A DNA stretch of 64,000 nucleotides from Paucihalobacter ruber. GTDB lineage: Bacteria > Bacteroidota > Bacteroidia > Flavobacteriales > Flavobacteriaceae. Positions within the stretch are counted from its first letter, which is position 1. Every line of letters starts with the position of its first letter. The notes beneath the pieces were generated by a model. That model made no database searches, was not told the origin of the DNA, and was given only the letters and a program-made list of their open reading frames with translations. The stretch spans positions 372,001 through 436,000 of the forward strand of contig NZ_VHIQ01000002.1 in the NCBI RefSeq assembly GCF_006494535.1, read 5' to 3'. A program made the translations under genes and the position numbers. Shown here one piece after another: positions 53,908 to 63,552 of the stretch.

Positions 53908-54930
53908 ATGTCCAAACCCAAACACATATTGGTTATCAGGCTATCTGCCATGGGAGATGTAGCTATGTTGGTACCGGTGCTTTCAGCATTTACCGGCCAA
54001 TATCCAGGCGTTAAAATTACAGTACTCACCAGAGAATTTTTTGCGCCATTTTTTAAACATTTACCAACAGTAGAAGTTTTTTATGCCAATCTAAAAGCCG
54101 AGCATAAAGGGATTTTAGGAGTTTATAAATTGGCCAAAAGTTTAAAAAATTTACAAATTGATGCGGTAGCTGATTGTCACAACGTACTTAGAAGTAAACT
54201 ATTGAAGTTTTTTTTAGGTGGAATCCATTGCGTTCAATTAGATAAAGGACGTGCTGAAAAAAAGGCCTTAACTACCGGTAACATATTTAAGCAACTAAAA
54301 ACAACACACCAACGCTATGCAGATGTGTTTGAAAAACTAGGTTACCCTATAGATTTTTCAAAAGTTCAATTTCCTCAACCCGCTGCGCTCAATCAAAAGA
54401 TTAATGACATCATCAAAACCAATGTTAAACCTTGTATTGCCATTGCACCCTTTGCAGCACATGAAGGTAAAATGTATCCCTGGGAGCAAATGCTTCAGGT
54501 GATTGAAACACTGTCTAAAAACTATTATATTTTGCTTTTTGGCGGAGGAAAAAAAGAAGCAGATTTATTAGAAACAGCAGCTTTAAAATTCGAAAATGTT
54601 ATTAATTTGGCAGGTAAACTCTCACTTTCCGAAGAAATAGATGTGATATCTAATTGTAAACTCATGCTTGCCATGGATTCCGGTAACGGGCATATGGCTG
54701 CCATGTTGGGAATAAAAGTTATGACTATTTGGGGCGTAACACATCCTTACTCGGGATTTGCGCCGTTTAATCAGCCTGAACCACATCAAATACTTCCTGA
54801 TAAAAATAAATATCCCTTAATTCCAACTTCGGTTTATGGTAATAAATACCCTGAAGGTTATAAGGATGTTGCAGGTTCAATTCTACCTAAATCTATTATC
54901 GATAAAGTTTATTCAGTTTTAAATCGATAA
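53908..54930 (+). CDS. Family 9 glycosyltransferase (heptosyltransferase-like)
   Basis: The 340 residues begin ILVIRLSAMGDVAMLVPVLS, the classic GT9 N-terminus. The later VIETLSKNYYILLFGGGKKE and LAMDSGNGHMAAMLGIKVM are donor-site motifs. GT9 enzymes add heptose or related sugars to the lipopolysaccharide core in the cytosol. The acceptor here is unknown. It is convergent with the oxidoreductase gene, 8 bp apart. Confidence 0.9.
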   Translation: MSKPKHILVIRLSAMGDVAMLVPVLSAFTGQYPGVKITVLTREFFAPFFKHLPTVEVFYANLKAEHKGILGVYKLAKSLKNLQIDAVADCHNVLRSKLLKFFLGGIHCVQLDKGRAEKKALTTGNIFKQLKTTHQRYADVFEKLGYPIDFSKVQFPQPAALNQKINDIIKTNVKPCIAIAPFAAHEGKMYPWEQMLQVIETLSKNYYILLFGGGKKEADLLETAALKFENVINLAGKLSLSEEIDVISNCKLMLAMDSGNGHMAAMLGIKVMTIWGVTHPYSGFAPFNQPEPHQILPDKNKYPLIPTSVYGNKYPEGYKDVAGSILPKSIIDKVYSVLNR

Positions 54931-54938
54931 TAAAGCCA

Positions 54939-55994
54939 TTACACATCATCATAATCCACCACAATATAGTCGCTGGTTGGGCAAGCTTGACAGGTTAACA
55001 CCAAGCCTTCGGCTACCTCACTATCGGTTAAAATATTGTTTTGTTTCATGGTGGCGCTACCTTCGGTAATTCGGCCAACACAACTACTGCAAATACCGCC
55101 TTGGCAAGAGTATGGTGCGTCGATATCTTTTTTAAGAGCTGCCTCTAAAATAGTTTGAGATTTTTGCATCACAAACTCAGTTTCTTCTTCATCTACAATA
55201 ACTTTGATGGTAGTTTCTTCGGAAGAAGCTGCTTGGGTTACGTTGTCTATTGGGGTTGAAGCCGTAAACAATTCAAATTTGATTTGTTGGTTTCTCACAC
55301 CATTTTCAACCAGAACATCTTTAACAGTATTGATCATGGCTTCTGGCCCGCACAGGTAGAAACCTTCAATGTTAACGCCTTGGTATTTGTTTTTCACAAT
55401 TAAATTGACGGTGCTTTTTTCTATTCGACCAAACAAACAATCGGGCTCGCGTTCTTGGCTGTAAATTTGATGTAAATGAAATCTGTTACCGTAAGTATCT
55501 TTCAGCTTTATAAGCTCATTTAAAAACATGGTGTCTTTAGCACTTTTGTTGCCGTAAACCAGAATAAAATTGCTGAATGGTTCTTCTTCCAACAAGGTTT
55601 TACCAATACTTAAAATTGGCGTAATTCCGCTTCCTGCGGCAAATGCAGCAATCGTTCTGGTTTTATCTGGGTGGTGCTCAAAAATAAATCGGCCCTGCGG
55701 AGGCATCACTTCAATGGCACTACCAACACTTAGTTTTTGGTTGGCATAATTTGAAAAAGTACCGTCTTTAACAGCTTTTACGGCAATGCTTAAATCACCA
55801 CTGTTAACCGATGAACAAATGGAGTAATCTCTCCTAATTTCGTTTCCGTCAATGTTGGTTTTTAAACTTAGGTATTGTCCGGCTTTAAATAAAAATGTTT
55901 CTTTTAAATTTCCAGGGACTTCAAAAGTGATTTTTATGGCGGCATCGGTAAGTCTGTCAATGGCACTTATCTTTAGCGTATGGTATCTGGACAT
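54939..55994 (-). CDS. Ferredoxin-NADP reductase-like flavoprotein with 2Fe-2S domain
   Basis: The 351 residues from ATG 55994 contain an FAD domain (RRDYSICSS at the start), an NAD(P) domain (AAFAAGSGITPILSIG and YLCGPEAMINTV) and a C-terminal plant-type ferredoxin domain PYSCQGGICSSCVGRITEG with a later CQAC, giving the C-x4-C-x2-C-xn-C cluster. This layout matches PaaE and Hmp-like reductases; no paa genes are nearby, so a general electron-transfer role is inferred. The -7 box at 56017-56010 rules out the TTG start 18 bp upstream. Confidence 0.88.
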   Translation of the reverse strand: MSRYHTLKISAIDRLTDAAIKITFEVPGNLKETFLFKAGQYLSLKTNIDGNEIRRDYSICSSVNSGDLSIAVKAVKDGTFSNYANQKLSVGSAIEVMPPQGRFIFEHHPDKTRTIAAFAAGSGITPILSIGKTLLEEEPFSNFILVYGNKSAKDTMFLNELIKLKDTYGNRFHLHQIYSQEREPDCLFGRIEKSTVNLIVKNKYQGVNIEGFYLCGPEAMINTVKDVLVENGVRNQQIKFELFTASTPIDNVTQAASSEETTIKVIVDEEETEFVMQKSQTILEAALKKDIDAPYSCQGGICSSCVGRITEGSATMKQNNILTDSEVAEGLVLTCQACPTSDYIVVDYDDV

Positions 55995-56009
55995 GTCAAT
56001 TTTTTTTTG

Positions 56010-56017
56010 CAAAAATA
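56010..56017 (-). promoter_or_regulatory. -7 element of the ferredoxin reductase gene
   Basis: The minus strand reads TATTTTTG, 16 bp upstream of the ATG at 55994, and overlaps the alternative TTG start. Confidence 0.55.
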
Positions 56018-56140
56018 AAGAAGCTCTGATTGTAAGAATGCTAAAATTGAATTAAAAAGAATTATTTTTAAATATTTAGCTGTAACATTTCACTTCAAAT
56101 CGTTACATATTGGTGTTTTTAAAGTCAAACTAACCAAATT

Positions 56141-57622
56141 ATGACCATTAAACAATTTCTAAAACTGGAGTGGAAACAATTTTTTCGCTCATCTCACTGG
56201 CAAAAAAGTATTGCGCTTAATATTTTGCTTATATTCTTTGCCATTTATTTTATGGTAGTTTTTTTAATTATGGGAATAGCCATCGTTCCTATTTTAAAAG
56301 ACACTATGCCGGGAGAAGACGTATTTAAAGTCATCAACAACTACATTTTCTACTGGGTTTTAGCCGATTTATTTTTTAGATTTTTCTTTCAAAAGCTACC
56401 CGTAATGAGCGTTAAGCCTTTACTCACATTAAATGTTAAGCGATCAAAGGTTGTTCATTACGTTTTAGGGAAATCGGCCACATCGTTTTTTAATATTCTG
56501 CCCTTGTTTGCCACCATTCCTTGTGGTGTGATGTTAATTAGAGATGGTTATGCAACATCTTTGATTTTAACATGGATTGTGGCTTTGGTATTGATATCTT
56601 TCATTATTAATTTTCTAAACTTTATCATTGAAAGCGCTTCGGCCGAGACAGACTTTTCATTTTTGCCTCCAATTTTGATAGTTGGAGCGTTGTATGGCCT
56701 AAATTATTTCAACATTATTTCATTCACCAGCCTTTTGGGTAGTGCCATTTTGGCCATTTCTAACAATGCATTGTATCTGTTGGTTCTGGTTCTTATTTTA
56801 GTTTTGGTTTACACTTACAATTTTAAAATACTAAAACAAAAACTGTTTTTAGACAGCTCTTTAAAATCTAAAGTGCAAGAGGTCAATGCAGCCAATTTGG
56901 CATGGACCGAGCGCTTTGGAGATATTGCACCATTTATGCAGTTAGATTTAAGACTTATTTGGCGCAATAAACGCACAAAATCAATGGCTTTTTTAATGAT
57001 TATTGGTCTTTTGTACGGCTTGTTTTTTTACCCGCAACCTATGTATAGAGATATGGTTTGGTTGTTTCCATTTATAGGAATATTTGTAACGGGAATTTTC
57101 TTAATAAGTTTTGGGCAGTTCATTCCGGCTTGGGATAGTGGTTATTATAAATTGCTAATGAGTCAGAACATAAAATACGAACAATACCTGCGTTCTAAAT
57201 TTGTTTTAATGTCATTAAGCGTGGTGATTATTTTTGTACTGAGTATTCCATATGTGTATTTTGGATGGAAAATTCTCGCCGCACATTTTGCCGCAGCCAT
57301 CTATAATATTGGTGTTAACTCACATGTGATGCTTTACGGCGGGTCATTCAACCGAAAAAAAATAGACCTAAACCAACGAGCGGCATTTAATTATCAAGGC
57401 ACCGGTGCTGTACAGTGGATTATTGGTATTCCACTTATGATTGTTCCGGTTATTATTTTCTCCATACTAAACTGGCTGGTTAGCTTTGAAGTTGGATTAG
57501 CAGTTTTGATTATTATGGGTATTACGGGATTAGCCTTACACAAAAAATTAATGAACCACATTACTGCAAAATATTTACATTCTAAACATATTATGATAAA
57601 CGCCTTTAGTCAGGACAGTTAA
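56141..57622 (+). CDS. ABC transporter permease (DUF5687-like)
   Basis: The 493 residues carry about 12 hydrophobic segments, with the first soluble stretch LEWKQFFRSSHWQKSIALN being the usual start of ABC-2-type exporter permeases in Bacteroidota (DUF5687). It is followed after 11 bp by its ATPase. The exported substrate cannot be read from the sequence. Confidence 0.8.
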   Translation: MTIKQFLKLEWKQFFRSSHWQKSIALNILLIFFAIYFMVVFLIMGIAIVPILKDTMPGEDVFKVINNYIFYWVLADLFFRFFFQKLPVMSVKPLLTLNVKRSKVVHYVLGKSATSFFNILPLFATIPCGVMLIRDGYATSLILTWIVALVLISFIINFLNFIIESASAETDFSFLPPILIVGALYGLNYFNIISFTSLLGSAILAISNNALYLLVLVLILVLVYTYNFKILKQKLFLDSSLKSKVQEVNAANLAWTERFGDIAPFMQLDLRLIWRNKRTKSMAFLMIIGLLYGLFFYPQPMYRDMVWLFPFIGIFVTGIFLISFGQFIPAWDSGYYKLLMSQNIKYEQYLRSKFVLMSLSVVIIFVLSIPYVYFGWKILAAHFAAAIYNIGVNSHVMLYGGSFNRKKIDLNQRAAFNYQGTGAVQWIIGIPLMIVPVIIFSILNWLVSFEVGLAVLIIMGITGLALHKKLMNHITAKYLHSKHIMINAFSQDS

Positions 57623-57633
57623 AAAATACAGCT

Positions 57634-58350
57634 ATGATTACAACCAATAATTTATCAAAAAAATATAACGGTGTTACCGTTTTAAACATTGAAGAATTAC
57701 AAATTCCAAAAGGCCAAAGTTTCGGACTTGTTGGCAATAATGGTGCCGGAAAAACAACCTATTTTTCGTTGTTGTTAGATTTAATTAAACCTACCACAGG
57801 CAGTATTGCATCAAACGGAATTGTTGTTTCTGAAAGCGAAGACTGGAAACCCTTTACTTCGGCTTTTATAGACGAAAGTTTTTTAATAGGGTATCTTACT
57901 CCCGAAGAATATTTTTACTTCATTGGTGAGCTAAGAGGTCAAAATAAAGCCGATGTTGATGCTACTATTGCCAAGTTTGAAGACTTTTTTCATGGCGAAA
58001 TTCTAAATCAGAAAAAGTATTTAAGAGATTTAAGTAAAGGTAACCAAAAAAAGGCAGGTATAGTAGCAGCGCTTATAGGCAACCCTGAAGTGATTATTTT
58101 AGATGAACCCTTTGCAAATCTCGACCCAACCACCCAAATAAGACTCAAAGGTATTATCAAAGACTTGGCTCAAAAGCAAGGTGTTACGGTACTGGTGTCA
58201 AGCCACGATTTACTTCACGTTACAGACGTGTGCGAACGCATTGTAGTGCTCGAAAAAGGTAAATTAGTTAAAGATCTAGCAACCAATCAAGCTACCTTAA
58301 AAGAATTGGAAGCTCATTTTGCCGGCACACACGAAGTTTCATTATTTTAA
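57634..58350 (+). CDS. ABC transporter ATP-binding protein
   Basis: The 238 residues show Walker A (GLVGNNGAGKTTYF), signature motif LSKGNQKKAGI (a Ser-Lys-Gly variant of LSGGQ), Walker B (VIILDEPFANLDP) and the switch His (LVSSHDLLH). It lies 11 bp after the DUF5687-like permease and forms an exporter with it. The weaker signature sequence is typical of these exporters. Confidence 0.93.
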   Translation: MITTNNLSKKYNGVTVLNIEELQIPKGQSFGLVGNNGAGKTTYFSLLLDLIKPTTGSIASNGIVVSESEDWKPFTSAFIDESFLIGYLTPEEYFYFIGELRGQNKADVDATIAKFEDFFHGEILNQKKYLRDLSKGNQKKAGIVAALIGNPEVIILDEPFANLDPTTQIRLKGIIKDLAQKQGVTVLVSSHDLLHVTDVCERIVVLEKGKLVKDLATNQATLKELEAHFAGTHEVSLF

Positions 58351-58469
58351 AAAATTACTTTATTCGTTGTGTTAATCACTTTCACTAATCAAAAAGATGT
58401 TTAAATTTACCCCAAAACATACTAAAATGTTAATATTTTAGTTATAACAACACCAATTTAAACACATTT

Positions 58470-61028
58470 TTGAAAGCAGTCGTAAAAATATTTGGTCTTT
58501 GCCTTGTTTTATTACTGGTAGTACAAAGTTGCTCCAGAAAGAAGGACAAATGGCTTAACCGAAATTTCCACGCCATGGGCACCAAGTACAATGTGTTGTA
58601 TAATGGTAATCTGGCACTTCAGTCTGGCTTAGATGCCATTAACGATGCCTATTCCGAAAATTTTTGGGAGTTATTACCTGTAGAACGCATGCAGGTAGAT
58701 AAAGACGTGATAAAACCCGGACAGTCTCAAAATGCCGACTTCCAACGCGCCGAAGAAAAAGCCATTAAGGCCGTACAAACTCATGATATGGTGATTAAAG
58801 GCAAAGAAAAAAATCCGCAAATAGACGAAGCCTACCTGTTGCTTGGCCAGGCAAGATATTACGATCAGCGGTTTATTCAAGCTCTGGAAGCTTTTAACTA
58901 CATCTTATTTAAATATCCAACCAGCGATAAAATAAACACAACAAAAGTATGGCGTGAGAAAACCAATATTCGCTTAGATAATAATGAGTTGGCCATCAAA
59001 AACCTCAATGAGTTAATAGAAACCGAGCAATTAAGTCAGCAAGACATGGCAGATGCCACCGCTATTTTAGCGCAAGCCTACGTGAACATGAATGCTAAAG
59101 ATTTGGCCCTTGAACAAATAAAAATTGCTTTAGAAAACACCAAATCAAACAGCTATAGAGCACGATACAAATACATTATTGCACAATTACATGAAGAATT
59201 TGAAGAAATAGATAGCGCCAAAGCCTATTATTCTGAAATAATTGAAATGCATCGTAAAATACCAAGACCGTATTATATCAACGCACATCTTTCTAAAATT
59301 AGACTTCAGGATTTAAATAATTACAATAAGCTGGAATATGAAGAATACCTCACAAAGCTCGAAGAAGACCGAGAAAACAGACCATTTTTAGGCAAAATTT
59401 ACTACCAAATAGCACAGTATTACCAAAATATTGAATCAGATTCTGTAGCCGAAGTTTACTATAACAAATCGCTGCGCTCTCAAACTACAGAGCAAAAACT
59501 AAAGGCCATCAATTACAGTATTTTGGGCGACATGTATTTTGATAGGTCTGTTTATAGAACTGCCGGTGCTTATTACGATAGTACCATGACCAATCACGAA
59601 GAACGTAGTAAAATGTATCGATTGTACAAACGCAAAAGAGACAACTTGCAAGATGTTATTTTTTATGAAGGTGTAGCCCAGCGCAACGACAGTATTTTGA
59701 AATTGGTTTCAATGAGCGATGAAGAACGTGCTTTGGTATTTACTGATATTGTTGAAAAAATCAAGAAAAGGGACGAAGAGCGAGAAAAGCTGGAAGATGC
59801 TGCTAAACGCGATAATTCCGGGTTGACCCAGGCCGGACAAAACATGGCGCCACTGGTTAGAGAAGTTGGAGATACCGGTAAAAAGGAAAGCAGTTTCTAT
59901 TTTTACAATCCAACATCGGTCGCTTTTGGTAAAAACGAATTCTTAAAAATTTGGGGAGACAGGCCACTTGAAGACAATTGGCGTTGGTCTACAAAGGGGC
60001 GTAGTGTAGAACAAAGTATTTCGGCCGAAGACGAATTATTGGCAACGGCAACCGATGAAGAGCGTTATGATATTAACTTCTATCTGTCTAAAATTCCGTC
60101 AGAACCCAAAGAAATAGACAGCATTGCCAAAGACCGAAATTATGCTTACTACCAATTGGGCCTAATTTACAAGGAAAAGTTTAATGAGCTCAATCTGGCA
60201 AAAGATAAGCTACAAATTCTTTTAGGTAATAACCCTGAGGAGCGATTGGTTTTGCCGGCAAAATATAACTTGTACAAAATTTACGAGCTATTAGGTCAAA
60301 CAGACCAAGCTAATATTGCCAAGCAGGACATTCTTTCAAATTATCCAGATTCTCGTTATGCGGAATTAATCAGAAATCCGAGAGCAGCCTTAGACCAGGA
60401 AGCTAATAGTGCCGAAAATTTATACAAAAAACTATTTGAAGCTTTCGAAAATCAAAATTATGAGCAGGTGCTAACACAATGCGAAAAAGCTGTGCTAGAT
60501 TACGACGGAGATGATATGGTGCCTAAATTTGAAATACTAAAAGCCGCTGCTAAAGGCAGACTAGAAGGATTTGAAGCTTATAAAGAGGCCGTAAATTATG
60601 TGGCTTTAACCTATCCAAATAGCGAGGAAGGCAAACGAGCTTCAGAACTATTAAATACTGCTATTCCTATCATGGCAAAAAAAGATTGGTATAACGAAGA
60701 AGACTCAGAAAACTTTTATATTGTATATCAATTTGAAAATGAAACCGAAGAAAACATAAAGAAGTTTGCAGAATTAATGGAGCAAAAGGTAAAAAATGTT
60801 AATTATTTCGACCTTACTGTTTCTAAAGATGTTTACGATAGAAATACTACCTTTGTGGTTGTTCACGGTTTAAAAAGCATCAATGGCGCCAAAGGCTTTG
60901 CTCAAATTTTAAACGAAGACAAAAAAAATAAAACTAAAATAACAAGACCTTATTTTTCAATTTGTTCAGAAAATTACGCCATAGTTCAACGCCATAAAAA
61001 TTTAAACGCATACCTCGATTTACAATAG
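58470..61028 (+). CDS. sprE: SprE/PorW-like gliding motility and type IX secretion lipoprotein
   Basis: The 852-residue protein starts with TTG 58470 and a lipoprotein signal (MKAVVKIFGLCLVLLLVVQSCSRKKD, lipobox VVQSC). The mature sequence NRNFHAMGTKYNVLYNGNLAL is characteristic, and TPR-type helices run from about residue 100 to 700. SprE is required for gliding and type IX secretion in flavobacteria; PorW is the counterpart in P. gingivalis. The length matches. The neighbours (bactofilin, ATP synthase) agree with the order I recall in relatives. This gene implies a T9SS, although other por/gld genes are outside the window. Confidence 0.85.
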   Translation: MKAVVKIFGLCLVLLLVVQSCSRKKDKWLNRNFHAMGTKYNVLYNGNLALQSGLDAINDAYSENFWELLPVERMQVDKDVIKPGQSQNADFQRAEEKAIKAVQTHDMVIKGKEKNPQIDEAYLLLGQARYYDQRFIQALEAFNYILFKYPTSDKINTTKVWREKTNIRLDNNELAIKNLNELIETEQLSQQDMADATAILAQAYVNMNAKDLALEQIKIALENTKSNSYRARYKYIIAQLHEEFEEIDSAKAYYSEIIEMHRKIPRPYYINAHLSKIRLQDLNNYNKLEYEEYLTKLEEDRENRPFLGKIYYQIAQYYQNIESDSVAEVYYNKSLRSQTTEQKLKAINYSILGDMYFDRSVYRTAGAYYDSTMTNHEERSKMYRLYKRKRDNLQDVIFYEGVAQRNDSILKLVSMSDEERALVFTDIVEKIKKRDEEREKLEDAAKRDNSGLTQAGQNMAPLVREVGDTGKKESSFYFYNPTSVAFGKNEFLKIWGDRPLEDNWRWSTKGRSVEQSISAEDELLATATDEERYDINFYLSKIPSEPKEIDSIAKDRNYAYYQLGLIYKEKFNELNLAKDKLQILLGNNPEERLVLPAKYNLYKIYELLGQTDQANIAKQDILSNYPDSRYAELIRNPRAALDQEANSAENLYKKLFEAFENQNYEQVLTQCEKAVLDYDGDDMVPKFEILKAAAKGRLEGFEAYKEAVNYVALTYPNSEEGKRASELLNTAIPIMAKKDWYNEEDSENFYIVYQFENETEENIKKFAELMEQKVKNVNYFDLTVSKDVYDRNTTFVVVHGLKSINGAKGFAQILNEDKKNKTKITRPYFSICSENYAIVQRHKNLNAYLDLQ

Positions 61029-61050
61029 GTCAAACATAAAACCCCATAAA

Positions 61051-61476
61051 ATGTTTACTTCTAAAAATAAAACACCAATCACCATGGAAACAACATCTCA
61101 ACAAAACATTATTGCTGCAGGAACTGTTATTACAGGAGACATTGTAAGCGAAGGGCCATTTAGAATCGATGGCACTTTAGACGGTAACCTAAAAACTCAA
61201 GAAAAGGTTGTCGTTGGTAAATCAGGAATTATAAAAGGTACATTAGAAGGCGATAATGCCGATTTTGAAGGAAAGTTTTCCGGTAAATTATTGCTTACCG
61301 GTACGCTTACACTAAAATCTACCGCACATATTGAAGGCGAAGTAATTGTTAGCAAGCTCGCTGTAGATCCCGGAGCAACATTTAATGCTACTTGCAGTAT
61401 GAAAGGCGCCGTAAAAGCATTAAACCATGAGCAAGGCAAACAAAACACCAATTCAGAAGCAGGAAAAACAGCTTAG
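61051..61476 (+). CDS. Bactofilin (polymer-forming cytoskeletal protein)
   Basis: Bactofilins form non-nucleotide cytoskeletal filaments with a right-handed beta-helix. The 141-residue protein shows repeated six-to-ten-residue turns such as GTVITGDIVSEGPFRIDGTL and GKLLLTGTLTLKSTAHIEGE, with short flexible tails. ATG 61051 is used; ATG 61084 is also possible. Its 3' end overlaps the next gene by 50 bp, an unusually long overlap, and it follows sprE. Confidence 0.9.
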   Translation: MFTSKNKTPITMETTSQQNIIAAGTVITGDIVSEGPFRIDGTLDGNLKTQEKVVVGKSGIIKGTLEGDNADFEGKFSGKLLLTGTLTLKSTAHIEGEVIVSKLAVDPGATFNATCSMKGAVKALNHEQGKQNTNSEAGKTA

Positions 61477-61666
61477 TAACTACGCCATTTATTCCGGTTT
61501 AATATTTCAAATGATGGCAATTATTGGCATTGGTGTTTTTGTGGGTTTCAAATTAGACGAAAATTATCCCAATAAGCATCAGCTTTTTACCGTGGTTCTG
61601 TCATTATTATCTGTGGTTTTGTCAGTTTTTTATGTGGTAAAACGTATTATTGCACTTTCAAAATAA
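61427..61666 (+). CDS. AtpZ/AtpI-family small membrane protein of the ATP synthase operon
   Basis: The 79 residues contain two hydrophobic helices (SGLIFQMMAIIGIGVFVGFK and TVVLSLLSVVLSVFYVVKRI) split by the short KLDENYPN segment, typical of the AtpZ/I proteins at the start of ATP synthase operons. These help c-ring assembly or ion supply. It overlaps the bactofilin gene by 50 bp in another frame. Confidence 0.8.
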   Translation: MSKANKTPIQKQEKQLSNYAIYSGLIFQMMAIIGIGVFVGFKLDENYPNKHQLFTVVLSLLSVVLSVFYVVKRIIALSK

Positions 61667-61686
61667 TACAAATTGATGTCACCGAA

Positions 61687-62085
61687 ATGAATGCTGATTT
61701 TAAAAACCGACAGATAAGTTTTTTGCTTCAAATATGTTTGATCTCACTGGTTCTTTTTGGTGTTCATCAATACATTCTGCATTATTTTGCTGCATCAGTT
61801 AACTTTTTCTTTCCGCTTTGGCATATTTATGTGTTCCACATTTTGGTAGCTGTGGTAATTTATACCGTTATTAATTATAGATATTCCAACGGTAAAACTG
61901 AAATTTTTACCTTGTTTATGGGTATTACTTTGGTCAAAATGATTTTGGCAATTGTTTTTTTATTGCCATTACTGCTTTCGGATTTTGAAAAAAAACAACC
62001 GGATGTTTTTAACTTCTTCATTCCCTATTTTATATATTTGTTTTTAGAAGTGTTTTTCGTGACAAAATTCCTTCAGAAAAAGTAA
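61687..62085 (+). CDS. Small four-helix membrane protein, DUF6168-like
   Basis: The 132 residues have four hydrophobic segments with few charged residues between them (for example FLLQICLISLVLFGVHQYIL and IFTLFMGITLVKMILAIVFL). I associate such a gene, between the AtpZ/I gene and atpB, with DUF6168 in flavobacteria. It could act as an extra assembly factor for the membrane sector; no motif shows this. Confidence 0.65.
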   Translation: MNADFKNRQISFLLQICLISLVLFGVHQYILHYFAASVNFFFPLWHIYVFHILVAVVIYTVINYRYSNGKTEIFTLFMGITLVKMILAIVFLLPLLLSDFEKKQPDVFNFFIPYFIYLFLEVFFVTKFLQKK

Positions 62086-62164
62086 ATTTTCAGAGCTAAA
62101 TAGGCGCTTAATTTTGATTAAAAACAATGCAAAAATTATTGTTTGCCAATTCATTTTATGTATG

Positions 62165-62172
62165 TACATTTG
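62165..62172 (+). promoter_or_regulatory. -7 element before atpB
   Basis: TACATTTG lies 39 bp before the ATG at 62211. It argues that the upstream in-frame start (62127) is not used and that atpB has an internal operon promoter. Confidence 0.6.
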
Positions 62173-62210
62173 CACCGAATTTAACGAAAGGTATTTTTAA
62201 TAAAAAAATA

Positions 62211-63311
62211 ATGGCGTTTAACCCCTTAAAACATTTCTTTTTACTTGTATTATTTTCTGCGTATTCTTTAACAGTTTCTGCAATAAACAATAAAGAAGCA
62301 AACGAAGGAGAAAGATTCGATCCCAAAGAAATGATCATGCATCACGTAAAAGATGCTTACGGCATGCACATTTTAACTTTAAACGAAGGTAAAGAAAACG
62401 AAAAGCACATCACCATTCCATTACCGGTTATTTTATGGACAGATAATGGTCTTACCATCTTTTCTTCTTCAGAATTTCATCACGATTACGACGGAAAAGT
62501 TGTAGTAGAAAAAAACGGCAAAAAGTTTGTTAATTTTCACGAAAAAATTTACCAGTTAAACGACGGTGCAACTGCCTTGAAATTTGACGAAGAACACCAT
62601 CCGCTAAACGCCGAAAAACCATTGGATTTTTCAGTTACCAGAAACGTGTTTATGATGTGGGTTTCGGTAATTGTACTTTTACTTATATTTATTACGGCTG
62701 CAAGAAAATACAAAAACAACGACAGTAAAATCCCGAAAGGAATTGCCGGATTTGTAGAGCCACTAGTTTTATTTGTTAGAGACGAAATTGCCAAACCAAT
62801 GATTGGCGAGCATAAGTACAAACGCTTTATGCCTTACTTGTTGACCATATTTTTCTTTATATGGATTAATAACATCTTTGGCTTAATTCCAATTTTAAAT
62901 GGCGCAAACTTAAGTGGCAACATTGCATTTACTATGACAATGGCTTTGTTCACTTTCGTGATTACCACCTTTAGCGGTAACAAGAATTATTGGAAACATA
63001 TTTTTTGGATGCCGGGCGTGCCGGTGCCAATGAAGATATTCTTAATGCCAATTGAGATTGTTGGAATGTTTGTTAAACCCGTGTCTCTAATGATTCGTTT
63101 GTTCGCAAATATTACTGCAGGTCACATTATTGTTTTAGCTTTAATGTCGCTTATTTTCATTTTCGAAACCGTTTGGGTATCGCCTGTGTCGGTTTTATTT
63201 TCATTATTTATAACAGTTATTGAGATTGTGGTTACCGCAATTCAAGCTTATATATTTACAATATTGTCTGCCCTTTATTTTGGAATGGCAACAGAAGAAG
63301 AACATCATTAA
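62211..63311 (+). CDS. atpB: ATP synthase F0 subunit a
   Basis: Subunit a holds the stator half-channels of the proton path. ATG 62211 (MAFNPLKHFFLLVLFSAYSL) gives 366 residues; the N-terminal signal-like helix and a soluble region of about 110 residues precede the usual helices. The essential Arg lies in SLMIRLFANITAGHI. The long N-terminus is usual in Bacteroidota. It is followed by atpE after 19 bp. Confidence 0.95.
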   Translation: MAFNPLKHFFLLVLFSAYSLTVSAINNKEANEGERFDPKEMIMHHVKDAYGMHILTLNEGKENEKHITIPLPVILWTDNGLTIFSSSEFHHDYDGKVVVEKNGKKFVNFHEKIYQLNDGATALKFDEEHHPLNAEKPLDFSVTRNVFMMWVSVIVLLLIFITAARKYKNNDSKIPKGIAGFVEPLVLFVRDEIAKPMIGEHKYKRFMPYLLTIFFFIWINNIFGLIPILNGANLSGNIAFTMTMALFTFVITTFSGNKNYWKHIFWMPGVPVPMKIFLMPIEIVGMFVKPVSLMIRLFANITAGHIIVLALMSLIFIFETVWVSPVSVLFSLFITVIEIVVTAIQAYIFTILSALYFGMATEEEHH

Positions 63312-63330
63312 TTAATTTAAATTTTATATT

Positions 63331-63540
63331 ATGACTATTACTGGAATTGCGGCTATTGGAGCTGGTTTAGCAGCTATTGGAGCTGGTATGGGTATTGGAC
63401 GTATTGGTGGTTCAGCAATGGATGCCATGGCTCGTCAGCCCGAAATCCAAGGTAAGATTCAAACTTCTGCACTTATTCTTGCAGCTTTCGTTGAGGCGGT
63501 TGCTCTGTTTGGTGTGGTTGTGGCCTTATTACAAGGATAA
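63331..63540 (+). CDS. atpE: ATP synthase F0 subunit c
   Basis: The 69-residue hairpin has GAGLAAIGAGMGIGRIGGSA in helix one, the polar loop ARQPE and AAFVEAVALFGVVVALLQG in helix two, with the ion-binding Glu at residue 55. No Gln is seen in the helix-one position used for sodium binding, so a proton-driven ring is most likely. A strong hairpin follows before atpF. Confidence 0.97.
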   Translation: MTITGIAAIGAGLAAIGAGMGIGRIGGSAMDAMARQPEIQGKIQTSALILAAFVEAVALFGVVVALLQG

Positions 63541-63552
63541 TTATCTAAATTA

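Noticed and set aside
62127-62210. Extended N-terminus of AtpB
   Set aside because: A -7 box lies at 62165-62172, and the ATG at 62211 starts a proper signal-like helix.
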